Origin: Clostridia bacterium
Lineage (GTDB): Bacteria; Bacillota; Clostridia; Oscillospirales; CAG-272
DNA: 42,444 nucleotides
Direction of reading: 5' to 3'
Assembly: GCA_029007295.1 (NCBI GenBank)
Contig: JAQXHN010000020.1
Coordinates: 1 to 42,444, forward strand
Part shown: piece by piece, positions 32,530 to 40,736 of the stretch
Layout of the letters: each line of letters begins with the position of its first letter
Position numbering within the stretch: position 1 is the first letter of the stretch
Made by a program: the position numbers and the translations under genes
The notes under the pieces: model-generated
Database searches by the model: none
What the model was told of the DNA's origin: nothing
Seen by the model: the letters and a program-made list of their open reading frames with translations, nothing else

Positions 32530-33825
32530 TTATTTTATTACGGTATTGGCAAAATTTACGGCTATAACCGATACCTGTGCACGGGAAGCAGGCGCTTTGG
32601 GATTAAAATTATTAAGGTTATCTCCGGCAATAAAACCGCATCTTTGACAGAAGTAAACCGAAGAGTTCGCCCAGGCTGCAATAGCCGAATCATCCGCAAA
32701 TTTCTTTTGCTTTACAGTTTCGATAACATTGACATCCATTTTTTCGATATAAGCCTTAAGCATTACGCATATCTGTTCTCTTGTAACAGGGGATGAAGGA
32801 GAAAATTTAGTTTGACTTGTTCCGCCGACAATTCCGCATTGTGAAGCCCATGTTACAGCTTTTGTATACCATGACGATTCAGGAACATCTGAAAAACCGC
32901 TTGACCCGTATTTTGATAAGTCCGCATTTGCTATTTTACTTAATACAACAACAAACATAGCCCTTGTCATTGACGCATTGGGAGAAAACAAGCCCTTGCC
33001 GGTTCCCGAGAAATATCCGTTGTCATACGCTTTTATTACACTGTTAAAATACCAAGAATTAACTGCTATATCGGAAAAGTTATTATATACATCAAAATTA
33101 CATAAAACAGAACCGAGCTTAACTTCGATATTCTGAACGCCTATTTTATCATTTTCATATTTTGAAATCATACCGTTAAGCAAGGGAGTATAGGAGGCTC
33201 CGTGTTTACATGAGGCTTCGATAATTATTTCCCATGAATCCGGCGATGTGTTGGCTGTAGTCTGTATCATCGATGCGCTGTCCCCGGTCGCAGCACTGCA
33301 TTTTTCAACGCCGTCGCAGTCAGTTATAATTAATGACCAGACATTAGACAGCGTTCCCGACGAATCGAATCCCACTCCGATATGAACGGCTTTTTCAGAC
33401 ATTAATCGGTTTTTGTATACGTATTCTCCGGTTTCCGAATTTTTCTTTGACATAATTGCATTGAATATTACTTCGGCGTCACTTGTACCGGATACCCTTG
33501 TTTCAGAGCAGTTGTCGGAATATTTCATACCTATTTCATTAAGAACCTGATACCAGGGCTTACCGTTCGTTCTCCATTCGGATAATTTACCTGCATTACT
33601 CATTTCCAAAGCCCTTAAACCGCTTCCGACTTGAAGCATTGGAGAAATGGTAAGAGGAGCTAAACCGGCTTCGATTCTTGCCTCATTAATGAGAACAAGC
33701 ATATCCCATTCGACGTCGGAACAAATGTCGGTTCTATCATAGCCCTGAGCATTTGAGCCTACGGAAACAAAAAGTATTACTGTACAAACAGCGAGAAGAA
33801 AAGAAATTATTTTTTTAATTCTCAT
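32530..33825 (-). CDS. Secreted CAP-domain protein with three SLH repeats
   Basis: The 431-residue protein has a signal peptide (about residues 1-26), a CAP (SCP/PR1-like) domain at about 36-180 (VLINEARIEAGLAPLTISPML), a spacer region to about 247, and three S-layer homology repeats at about 249-297, 311-356 and 375-420 (FSDIAVNSWYF, FSDVPESSWYTKAV, TREQICVML). SLH repeats attach proteins to secondary cell-wall polymers. The CAP part lacks the usual FSHxRPDG: the segment reads LSEWRTNG, so the His is absent. Six Cys residues of the secreted part are unusual. Biological role unknown. It is monocistronic with AAAGG before the ATG. Confidence 0.85.
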   Translation of the reverse strand: MRIKKIISFLLAVCTVILFVSVGSNAQGYDRTDICSDVEWDMLVLINEARIEAGLAPLTISPMLQVGSGLRALEMSNAGKLSEWRTNGKPWYQVLNEIGMKYSDNCSETRVSGTSDAEVIFNAIMSKKNSETGEYVYKNRLMSEKAVHIGVGFDSSGTLSNVWSLIITDCDGVEKCSAATGDSASMIQTTANTSPDSWEIIIEASCKHGASYTPLLNGMISKYENDKIGVQNIEVKLGSVLCNFDVYNNFSDIAVNSWYFNSVIKAYDNGYFSGTGKGLFSPNASMTRAMFVVVLSKIANADLSKYGSSGFSDVPESSWYTKAVTWASQCGIVGGTSQTKFSPSSPVTREQICVMLKAYIEKMDVNVIETVKQKKFADDSAIAAWANSSVYFCQRCGFIAGDNLNNFNPKAPASRAQVSVIAVNFANTVIK

Positions 33826-33877
33826 ATTACAGACCTTTCTTTAAATATACGGTATTTTAATGTAACCTGATAGTATC

Positions 33878-33906
33878 ATTATATATCATTTTACAATTAT
33901 AGTCAA
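33878..33906 (-). promoter_or_regulatory. Promoter of the CAP-SLH gene
   Basis: On the minus strand TTGACT (33906-33901), 17-base spacer, TATAAT (33883-33878), giving a leader of roughly 45 bases. Confidence 0.85.
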
Positions 33907-34007
33907 GCAAAATAGAATTTATTTATTATATTGTATATTCTTATTACCAAAAACTATTCTTTTGTGATGAATAAAGTCCACGTTATGTGAAAGATAAGTG
34001 TAAATTA

Positions 34008-34036
34008 TTGACTTTAAATTGATATTATGTTATTAT
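34008..34036 (+). promoter_or_regulatory. Promoter of the 34-36.6 kb gene group
   Basis: TTGACT (34008-34013), 17-base spacer, TATTAT (34031-34036), followed by an AGGAAGGTG ribosome site at 34051-34059. It diverges from the CAP-SLH promoter. Confidence 0.75.
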
Positions 34037-34064
34037 GTTATAAATATTTGAGGAAGGTGTCGTT

Positions 34065-35024
34065 ATGTCAGATAAGCTTAAAAAATTTTTTACCAAGAAA
34101 AATATTATAATTATTTCCGTTATTGCACTCGTTTTGATTATAGGAGTTATAATTTCGGTTGCTTTTATCTGCGGCAGCAATAATAAAAAGCAAACTTCCG
34201 ATTCGGTAACGAACGGTACGGAAACAGTTGATTCCGAAAAAACCGAGGATACGAAAAATAATGACTCTTCGGTATCTGACGATAAAAATAACCCTTCGAC
34301 AGATTCCGCCGATAATCAGAACGGAAGCAACAATAATTCCGACAATAATACCAAAGATACAAAAGAAGATGATTATACGGAGAATTTTTCGGTTAATACC
34401 GACGATTATCCTGTAGATGTTGTTTTTGTAGAAAAGACGGAAGACAAGAATGCATGGCCTAAAGATGCAATTCCGTCCGATGTTCCCGAATGCAAGTATA
34501 TATCCATGGACGCTTGCACAAAGCAAGAGGATGATACTTCAAAAGCATGGTTTATGTCATGGGTTTCAAATATTTCGGATTATGAAGCTTGGATGACCAA
34601 AATAACGTCAAGCTTTGCTTCCTCGCAGACAATGCTCGGAAGATACGCAAACGGCTCGGTCGTTCTTGATATAACTACCGAAGAAGCTGAAAACGGAAAA
34701 ATTTGGGTTTCCTGCGATATTTTCACAAGCATACCCATCGACTATAAAGCTATGCCTTTAAATGACTGCTTTCCCGAATTTAATAACGGAGATGCAACTC
34801 TTGAGTATTTTGTAGATTACGAGGATGAGGGAAAATTCATCTGTCAGTTTACATGCTCGTCCGACTGGAAAACTCTTCTTTTCGATTATAAAACCGATCT
34901 GAAAAAAAGCGGATATACGGTTGAAGAGCTGAAAGCATATAAGAATATCGGCGGAAAAACCTATACCGTTATTTTCGGCGATGAAAAAGGCATTTTCAAT
35001 GAAAAAATCATATTCGTATACTGA
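34065..35024 (+). CDS. Membrane-anchored extracellular protein, unknown function
   Basis: The 319-residue protein has a basic cytosolic N terminus, one membrane helix at about residues 14-36 (IIIISVIALVLIIGVIIS), a low-complexity linker rich in Asn, Asp, Ser, Thr, Lys and Glu at about 38-105, and a C-terminal soluble domain at about 110-319. There is no lipobox, since the residue before the Cys at the membrane end is Ile. I do not recognise the C-terminal domain. It shares a promoter with, and ends two bases before, tsaE. The linker suggests the C-terminal domain is held outside the membrane. Confidence 0.72.
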   Translation: MSDKLKKFFTKKNIIIISVIALVLIIGVIISVAFICGSNNKKQTSDSVTNGTETVDSEKTEDTKNNDSSVSDDKNNPSTDSADNQNGSNNNSDNNTKDTKEDDYTENFSVNTDDYPVDVVFVEKTEDKNAWPKDAIPSDVPECKYISMDACTKQEDDTSKAWFMSWVSNISDYEAWMTKITSSFASSQTMLGRYANGSVVLDITTEEAENGKIWVSCDIFTSIPIDYKAMPLNDCFPEFNNGDATLEYFVDYEDEGKFICQFTCSSDWKTLLFDYKTDLKKSGYTVEELKAYKNIGGKTYTVIFGDEKGIFNEKIIFVY

Positions 35025-35026
35025 TA

Positions 35027-35464
35027 ATGCAAAGTATAAATAAATATTTATCACGCTCAACGGCTGAAACCGAACAAATTGCAAAAGAGTTTTCTTTGTC
35101 GCTAAAGGACAATTCCTTCGTAGCATTATACGGTGATTTGGGCGCAGGGAAGACTGCTTTTGTGCGGGGGATCGTGAATGCTTTGCTTCCGGATACAGAG
35201 TTTGAAGGAAGCCCTACCTATTCTTTGGTTAATGAATATGTAGGTGAAGATAAGAAAATCTCGCATTTTGATATGTACAGAATTTCGGACGAAGATGATT
35301 TGTATTCTATAGGATTTTATGACTATACAGAAGGAATTATAATAACCGAATGGTCGGAAAATATACCTTTTGCATTGCCGGATTGCAGAACAGAAGTACA
35401 TATTAATAAAATAAATGAATGCGAGAGGGAAATAGAGATATACTGCTTTGGGGTAGAGGAATGA
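35027..35464 (+). CDS. tsaE: tRNA threonylcarbamoyladenosine synthesis ATPase TsaE
   Basis: TsaE is the P-loop ATPase that works with TsaB and TsaD to add threonylcarbamoyl to A37 of ANN-decoding tRNAs. The 145-residue protein has the Walker A motif GDLGAGKTAF at residues 36-45, SPTYSLVNEY and HFDMYRI. No strong ribosome site is seen, so translation likely couples to the preceding gene. Its TGA overlaps the tsaB ATG (ATGA). Confidence 0.95.
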   Translation: MQSINKYLSRSTAETEQIAKEFSLSLKDNSFVALYGDLGAGKTAFVRGIVNALLPDTEFEGSPTYSLVNEYVGEDKKISHFDMYRISDEDDLYSIGFYDYTEGIIITEWSENIPFALPDCRTEVHINKINECEREIEIYCFGVEE

Positions 35465-36150
35465 ACATACTTGCTCTTGACTGCGCGGGAACAAATGCAA
35501 GCTGTGCTTTGACAGACGGTAATAAGCTTTTGTGCGAAACGGTTATTAACGGAAAAGAAAAACACAGCGTTACCTTATTACCCGCAATAGGCGAATTATT
35601 TACGCTAACCGGTCTGGACATAGATAATATAGACTTATTTGCCGTAACCGTAGGACCGGGTTCATTTACCGGCGTCAGAATAGGCGTTGCTCAAATTAAA
35701 GGATTAATGTTCGGTAAAAACAAGCCCTGCGCAGCGGTTTCAACTCTTGAGTCGTTAGCTTATAATTTGAACGGTTTTAACGGTATTATTTGCCCATTAA
35801 TGGACGCAAGAAGAGGCCAATTTTATAATGCGCTGTTCAAAAACGGCGAAAGGCTGTGTGAGGACAGGCTGATATCTGCAGAAAAGCTGTCAACAGAGCT
35901 TGAGATGATAGGAGAAAACGTATATCTCATTGGCGACGGTGCTTTTTTGGGCAGGGAAATAATTTCCTATAAGAATTTGGAAATTGCGCCGTTACGGCTT
36001 ATTTATACAAGCGGCTACAGTACCGCAATGTGTGCATTAAATAACTATAAAAACGGTATCGAAATATATAGCGATATTGAATTATCACCCAAATATTTAA
36101 GACTTTCGCAAGCTGAAAGAGAAAGGGAAGAGAGAATAAAAAATGGATAA
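35461..36150 (+). CDS. tsaB: tRNA threonylcarbamoyladenosine synthesis protein TsaB
   Basis: TsaB is the ASKHA-fold partner that dimerises with TsaD. The start MNILALDCAGTNAS at 35461 is preferred to an upstream Met at 35419 because it overlaps the tsaE stop and has GAGG just before it. The 229-residue protein shows TVGPGSFTGVRIGVAQIKGL near residue 68. Its end overlaps rpiB by 8 bases. TsaD, the catalytic partner, is not in the window. Confidence 0.94.
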   Translation: MNILALDCAGTNASCALTDGNKLLCETVINGKEKHSVTLLPAIGELFTLTGLDIDNIDLFAVTVGPGSFTGVRIGVAQIKGLMFGKNKPCAAVSTLESLAYNLNGFNGIICPLMDARRGQFYNALFKNGERLCEDRLISAEKLSTELEMIGENVYLIGDGAFLGREIISYKNLEIAPLRLIYTSGYSTAMCALNNYKNGIEIYSDIELSPKYLRLSQAEREREERIKNG

Positions 36151-36595
36151 TAACGAGGTTTTTGCAATTGCCTGCGATCAGGCGGCTTACGATTTGAAAT
36201 TGGAGGTTCTTGAGCACCTTGACGAAAGAAATATCAAATACATTGATTTCGGTACGGACAGTACAGATTCGGTAGATTATCCGGATTTTGCACACAAAGC
36301 GTGCGAAGCTATTCAAAAAGGCGAATGTCAAAGAGGAATACTGATTTGCGGAACCGGAATCGGAATGTCAATGTGCGCAAATAAACATAAAGGTATAAGA
36401 GCCGCATGCGTGTCGGACACCTTTAGCACGAAGGCAACAAGAATGCATAACGACGCTAACGTTATATGCTTCGGAGCGAGGGTAATCGGAAAAGGGCTTG
36501 CATTTGATATTGTTGATATTTTTATTGATACAGAGTACGAGGGCGGCAGACATCAAAGACGTATTGATAAAATGATGTCGCTTGAAAATCAATGA
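36143..36595 (+). CDS. rpiB: Ribose-5-phosphate isomerase B-like protein
   Basis: RpiB/LacAB-family isomerases interconvert ribose 5-phosphate and ribulose 5-phosphate (or related sugar phosphates). The 150-residue protein has catalytic-type Cys69 in ILICGTGIGMSM, His102 in RMHNDANV and basic residues GGRHQRR near the C terminus. The usual DHA motif near the N terminus reads CDQAAYDLK, with Gln13 for His. That may shift substrate use towards another sugar phosphate. It is coupled to tsaB by overlap; no terminator is seen before tRNA-Val. Confidence 0.88.
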   Translation: MDNNEVFAIACDQAAYDLKLEVLEHLDERNIKYIDFGTDSTDSVDYPDFAHKACEAIQKGECQRGILICGTGIGMSMCANKHKGIRAACVSDTFSTKATRMHNDANVICFGARVIGKGLAFDIVDIFIDTEYEGGRHQRRIDKMMSLENQ

Positions 36596-36610
36596 ATTAT
36601 ATAAAAACTA

Positions 36611-36639
36611 TTGCTTTTTTTGCATAATTATGATATACT
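36611..36639 (+). promoter_or_regulatory. Promoter of tRNA-Val
   Basis: TTGCTT (36611-36616), 17-base spacer, TATACT (36634-36639), about 20 bases before the tRNA. Confidence 0.72.
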
Positions 36640-36659
36640 CTTTGTCAAAGAGTATACAC

Positions 36660-36736
36660 GGGGGCGTAGCTCAGCCGGTTAGAGCGCATGCTTGACATGC
36701 ATGAGGTCATTGGTTCGATCCCAACCGTCCCCACCA
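36660..36736 (+). tRNA. tRNA-Val (anticodon GAC)
   Basis: The 77-base gene begins GGGGGCGTAGCTCAGC and ends with encoded CCA. The anticodon loop TTGACAT gives GAC, and the acceptor stem GGGGGCG pairs with CGTCCCC. In the T arm, base pair 49-65 is A-C, a mismatch, while the other pairs hold. Confidence 0.95.
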
Positions 36737-36739
36737 ATC

Positions 36740-36784
36740 GGAGATAGGTTTATTGCATAGTCGCATTATCCTATCTCCTTTTTT
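36740..36784 (+). terminator. Terminator after tRNA-Val
   Basis: GGAGATAGG (36740-36748) pairs perfectly with CCTATCTCC (36770-36778), followed by TTTTTT. It probably also ends any transcript reading through from rpiB. Confidence 0.88.
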
Positions 36785-36906
36785 ATAAACAATAATGAAA
36801 ATAACAAAACTTTGTGCAACTTAAAAAAAGTAACTGAAATATTAGTTATATAATTATTAAACCGGGGGAGAATAGATTTTTTTCTTTTTATATATAATTT
36901 TACACC

Positions 36907-36938
36907 CAATTATATAAAATGCAAATTTTATATAATTG
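36907..36938. repeat. Perfect 14-bp inverted repeat upstream of araB
   Basis: CAATTATATAAAAT (36907-36920), spacer GCAA, then ATTTTATATAATTG (36925-36938). Related AT-rich words occur at 36846-36856 and 36889-36900. There is no T-run, and it lies 59 bases before the candidate -10, so a protein-binding site or an RNA structure is possible. The rest of the 36785-37093 gap shows no reading frame with coding character. Confidence 0.6.
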
Positions 36939-36981
36939 AGGGAAGAATGATTATCAAAGCGTAATATTGCAGAATATATCG

Positions 36982-37002
36982 GTAATGTACATTACTTATA
37001 AT
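36982..37002 (+). promoter_or_regulatory. Palindromic operator with -10 box upstream of araB
   Basis: GTAATGTACATTAC (36982-36995) is a perfect 14-base palindrome centred on TGTACA, directly before TATAAT (36997-37002). No good -35 box stands 17 bases upstream, so an activator or unusual promoter may be involved. The GTAC core resembles GntR-family sites, including AraR of Bacillus; the regulator is not in the window. Confidence 0.55.
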
Positions 37003-37093
37003 ATTTAGAGGTCGTGTTTAAAGAAATACTTGAATTAGATTGTCATTTGTGCTATTCTTTATATGTTATTTTATTAATTTTCTCGGAGGAATT

Positions 37094-38767
37094 ATGAGTC
37101 TAAACAGCAAATACGTTATCGGAATTGATTTCGGTACACTGTCCGGACGAGCTGTTTTATTTGATGTTAAAGACGGATCTTATATTACTTCAGCTACGTA
37201 TGATTATCCGAACGGAGTTATTGACGAGCATCTTCCCGGTGACAGCAAAACCTTACCCGTCGGTACTGCGCTTCAGAATCCAATGGATTATTTTGAAACG
37301 ATTGTATATACGTTTAAAAAAATTCTATCGGAATCTGAAGTATCTCCGAATAATATTATCGGCGTCGGTGTGGACTTTACTGCGTGCAGTATTCTTCCGT
37401 GTCTTGCTGATTCCACACCCTTGAGCGAAATTTCGGAATTTAAAAATAATCCTCACGCATATTGTAAAATTTGGAAGGATCACACTTCGCAGCCTTATGC
37501 CGACAGATTAAATACATTGGCTATAGAAAGAAACGAAACGTTTCTTGAATATTACGGCGGAAAAATTTCCTCCGAATGGATGCTTCCGAAAATTATGGAG
37601 ATAGCCGAGCTTGCTCCTGAGGTTTACTGTCGCGCCGATTATATTTTAGAGGCCGGCGACTGGATTACATGGAAGATATGCGGCGTACAAAATCGTAATT
37701 CATGTGCCGCAGGATATAAAGCGGTTTGGAATAAATATAACGGTTATCCTTCTGATGATTTTTTAATTTCGCTTAATCCCCTTTTTGTGGATTTAAAATC
37801 AACAAAACTTAACGCTCCGGTAAAAACTCCCGATTCACTTGCGGGTTATATTACAAAGGAATTTTCGGCTTTGACTGGATTAAAAGAAGGTACTCCGGTT
37901 GCAGTCGGTATTGTAGACGGTCATTCGTCTGTTATGGGACTCGGTATTTGTGAAGCCGGAACAATGATTGATATTATCGGGACTTCTGCGTCACACATGC
38001 TTTTGTGTAATAGATATAAATACGTTCCCGGAATATGCGGCGCTGTAGAGGACGGTATTATAACAGGATTTATAGGGTATGAATCCGGACAAGCGGGTAT
38101 GGGCGATCATTTTCAATGGTTTGTAGATAATGCACTTCCCTTTTCTTACCATAATAAAGCAGAGCTTCTCGGTATTAGCGACATGGAATATATTTTTTCG
38201 TTGGTTGAAAAATTAAAACCCGGTGAAAGCGGTCTCGTTGCTCTTGATTGGTGGAACGGAAATCGCTCAACCTTAGTGGACTCTGATTTATCCGGTATTA
38301 TCGTCGGTATGAATTTAAGAACAAAGCCCGAGCATATTTTAAGGGCTTTATGCGAGGCGAGTGCCTTCGGGCTCAGACGCGTAATTGATAATTACCGTTC
38401 TCACGGAGTAGAGGTTAAAAAATTTTGTGCCGCCGGAGGTATAGCGGAGAAAAATTCTTTTCTTATGCAATTATATGCCGACATACTTAATATGGACGTA
38501 TATATATCAGGTTCTTCGCAATCCGCAGCATTGGGCGCAGCAATACTTGCATCATGTGCGTCGGGTCCTGAAAGAGGCGGCTACGGTGATGTATATTCTG
38601 CTTCAAAATCAATGGGCTCCCTAAAAAAAGAATATTTTAAACCGAAAAAATTAAACAAAGATATTTACAATCAGCTTTATTTGTTGTATAATAAATTATA
38701 TGATAGCTTTGGAGTAACCGATAAATCAATTATGAAATCGCTAAAAAATTTACAAAAATCTTTATAA
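37094..38767 (+). CDS. araB: L-ribulokinase AraB
   Basis: AraB phosphorylates L-ribulose to L-ribulose 5-phosphate in arabinose catabolism. The start ATG at 37094 follows GGAGG; an upstream in-frame TTG is rejected. The 557-residue FGGY-family protein shows GIDFGTLSGRAVLFD, the ribulokinase-specific FTACSILPC and KNNPHAYCKIWKDHTSQP segments, YYGGKISSEWMLPK, AGDWITWKICG and the C-terminal CAAGGIAEKN. These favour AraB over xylulokinase or glycerol kinase. It is followed after 17 bases by a FucI-family isomerase, which would supply its substrate. The GH127 gene at the window edge is consistent with arabinose use. Confidence 0.93.
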   Translation: MSLNSKYVIGIDFGTLSGRAVLFDVKDGSYITSATYDYPNGVIDEHLPGDSKTLPVGTALQNPMDYFETIVYTFKKILSESEVSPNNIIGVGVDFTACSILPCLADSTPLSEISEFKNNPHAYCKIWKDHTSQPYADRLNTLAIERNETFLEYYGGKISSEWMLPKIMEIAELAPEVYCRADYILEAGDWITWKICGVQNRNSCAAGYKAVWNKYNGYPSDDFLISLNPLFVDLKSTKLNAPVKTPDSLAGYITKEFSALTGLKEGTPVAVGIVDGHSSVMGLGICEAGTMIDIIGTSASHMLLCNRYKYVPGICGAVEDGIITGFIGYESGQAGMGDHFQWFVDNALPFSYHNKAELLGISDMEYIFSLVEKLKPGESGLVALDWWNGNRSTLVDSDLSGIIVGMNLRTKPEHILRALCEASAFGLRRVIDNYRSHGVEVKKFCAAGGIAEKNSFLMQLYADILNMDVYISGSSQSAALGAAILASCASGPERGGYGDVYSASKSMGSLKKEYFKPKKLNKDIYNQLYLLYNKLYDSFGVTDKSIMKSLKNLQKSL

Positions 38768-38784
38768 ACCGAAAGGAAAAAATT

Positions 38785-40266
38785 ATGCAAAACGCACCTA
38801 TTGTTAAGCTCGGATTAGTAGCCGTAAGCCGCTCATGTTTTTCAAAGTCATTAAGTACAAACAGAAGAAACCAGACTTATGAATATTGTGTAAAAAATAA
38901 AACCGATATTTATAACTGCCCTGTTCTCGTAGAAAATGAAAATGATGCAATGGAGGCATTAAAGGACATAAAAAACAATGAATGCAACGCTCTTGTTGTA
39001 TTTCTCGGTAACTTCGGTCCCGAAACCCCTGAAACCATTCTTGCACAGAGATTTGACGGTCCTGTTATGTTTGTATGCTCGGCTGAGGACTCCAAAGAAG
39101 ATCTGTTTGACGGCAGAGGCGACGCTTACTGCGGTATGCTGAATGCGTCTTATAATCTTGGACTTCGAAAAATAAAGGCATATATTCCCGATTATCCTGT
39201 CGGAACTCCGGAAGAAATAGCGGATAAAATTGCAAAATTTGTTCCTATAGCAAGAGTAATACTTGGCGTTAAGAATTTAAAAATAATATCATTCGGTCCC
39301 CGTCCGCAGGACTTTCTTGCATGTAATGCTCCTATAAAATGCTTATATGATTTGGGAGTGGAAATTCAGGAAAACAGCGAGCTGGATCTTCTTCAGGCGT
39401 TTGAAGCGCATAAGGACGATCCGAGAATCCCGGATTTAGTTGAGGATATGAAAAACGATACATGCGGATGCTGTTATCCCGAAATTTTGCCTAATCTCGC
39501 ACAATATGAATTAACCTTACTAGACTGGGCAAACGCAAATAAGGGCGCTAGTAAGTATGTCGCATTCACCACCAAGTGCTGGCCCGCATTTGAAAGCTAC
39601 TTCGGATTTGTTCCCTGTTATATCAACGGCCATCTTGCCTCAAAAGGCTATCCCGTATCCTGCGAGGTTGATATTTACGGCGCATTAACCGAATATATTC
39701 TTGCGTTGGCAACCGAATTTACCCCCGCCCTTCTTGATATTAACAATAGTGTCCCGAAGGACCTTTATGATGCATATAAGTCTAACGCAAAGGATTATAA
39801 TCTTGACGATATGTTCATGGGCTTCCATTGCGGAAACGGTTCTTCCTGCTTCCTTTGTAAGCCGGAAATCAAATATCACCGTATTATGAAGCGTGACCTT
39901 GAGCCCGACTCCGAGCCTAACTTAACAAGAGGAACAATGGAAGGCGATTTAATGGCTTCTCCTGTTACCCTCTTTAGATTGCAGTCAACAGCCTCGAGCG
40001 AGCTGCGTGCGTATATAGCAGAGGGCGAATCGCTTGATATTCCGACTCATTCGTTCGGTACTATCGGCGTTATTGCGATTCCCGAAATGGCTCGTTTTTA
40101 CCGTCATGTACTTATTGAAAAGAATTTCCCGCACCACGCCGGAGTAGGTTTTGCACACTGCGGAAAGATTTTATTTGAAGTTATGAAGCTTCTGGGTGTT
40201 ACCGACATAGGCTTTAACCGCAAAAAATCTGATTTATATCCGACGGAAAATCCTTTTTCATATTGA
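38785..40266 (+). CDS. FucI-family sugar isomerase, probable L-arabinose isomerase
   Basis: The 493-residue protein belongs to the L-fucose/L-arabinose isomerase superfamily. Glu294 (SCEVDIYGA) and Asp318 (LLDIN) are 24 residues apart, the same spacing as metal ligands Glu337 and Asp361 of Escherichia FucI; a later His such as His458 (GFAHCGK) is a candidate third ligand. It is shorter than FucI (about 590). Located 17 bases after araB, it is likely to turn L-arabinose into L-ribulose for AraB, a non-canonical substitute for AraA. Fucose or D-arabinose cannot be excluded. AAAGGA precedes the ATG; a strong terminator follows. Confidence 0.82.
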   Translation: MQNAPIVKLGLVAVSRSCFSKSLSTNRRNQTYEYCVKNKTDIYNCPVLVENENDAMEALKDIKNNECNALVVFLGNFGPETPETILAQRFDGPVMFVCSAEDSKEDLFDGRGDAYCGMLNASYNLGLRKIKAYIPDYPVGTPEEIADKIAKFVPIARVILGVKNLKIISFGPRPQDFLACNAPIKCLYDLGVEIQENSELDLLQAFEAHKDDPRIPDLVEDMKNDTCGCCYPEILPNLAQYELTLLDWANANKGASKYVAFTTKCWPAFESYFGFVPCYINGHLASKGYPVSCEVDIYGALTEYILALATEFTPALLDINNSVPKDLYDAYKSNAKDYNLDDMFMGFHCGNGSSCFLCKPEIKYHRIMKRDLEPDSEPNLTRGTMEGDLMASPVTLFRLQSTASSELRAYIAEGESLDIPTHSFGTIGVIAIPEMARFYRHVLIEKNFPHHAGVGFAHCGKILFEVMKLLGVTDIGFNRKKSDLYPTENPFSY

Positions 40267-40278
40267 AAAAAATTTAAC

Positions 40279-40308
40279 AAAGCATCCGAATAAATTCGGG
40301 TGCTTTTT
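40279..40308 (+). terminator. Terminator after the isomerase gene
   Basis: AAAGCATCCGAA pairs with TTCGGGTGCTTT (one G-U pair) around a four-base loop, followed by TTATTG. It closes the araB-isomerase unit 13 bases after the stop. Confidence 0.88.
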
Positions 40309-40309
40309 A

Positions 40310-40338
40310 TTGTATTTTCTATTTTTATATGTTATAAT
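40310..40338 (+). promoter_or_regulatory. Promoter of the HIT-aminopeptidase-SLH genes
   Basis: TTGTAT (40310-40315), 17-base spacer, and an extended -10 TGTTATAAT ending at 40338. AAAGGAG (40364-40370) precedes the first ATG. Confidence 0.75.
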
Positions 40339-40378
40339 ATATAAATAACATATATAATAATGTAAAGGAGTATATATT

Positions 40379-40717
40379 ATGGACTGTTTGTTTTGTTCTA
40401 TTGTAAACGGAGAAATACCGTCGGAAAAAGTATATGAGGACGATAAAATTCTTGCATTTAAAGATATAAATCCTCAAGCGCCCGTACACATTCTTGTTAT
40501 TCCGAAAATTCATATCCAAAGCGCAGATTTTATAACTGACAATAATTCATCGTATATTGCATATATTTTTGAAAAAATTCCCGAGATTGCAAAAATTTGC
40601 GGATTGAAAAACGGATACAGAATCGTATCGAACTGTGGCCCCGACGCCTGTCAGAGTGTTTTACATATTCATTTTCATATATTAGGCGGTACACAGCTGC
40701 CTGATAAAATGGCGTAA
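40379..40717 (+). CDS. HIT-family (histidine triad) nucleotide-binding protein
   Basis: The 112-residue protein has the histidine triad HIHFH at residues 96-100 and a zinc-type N terminus (Cys3 and Cys6 in CLFC). HINT-like proteins hydrolyse nucleoside phosphoramidates such as AMP-lysine, and clear aminoacyl-adenylates. The gene has its own promoter and is followed after 19 bases by the M29 aminopeptidase gene. Confidence 0.94.
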   Translation: MDCLFCSIVNGEIPSEKVYEDDKILAFKDINPQAPVHILVIPKIHIQSADFITDNNSSYIAYIFEKIPEIAKICGLKNGYRIVSNCGPDACQSVLHIHFHILGGTQLPDKMA

Positions 40718-40736
40718 GGAGTATAAAAATTAAAAC

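Noticed and set aside
36907..36938. Inverted repeat as transposon ends or MITE
   Set aside because: There is only a 4-base spacer, no flanking target duplication was found, and it is AT-only; an operator or hairpin is more likely.
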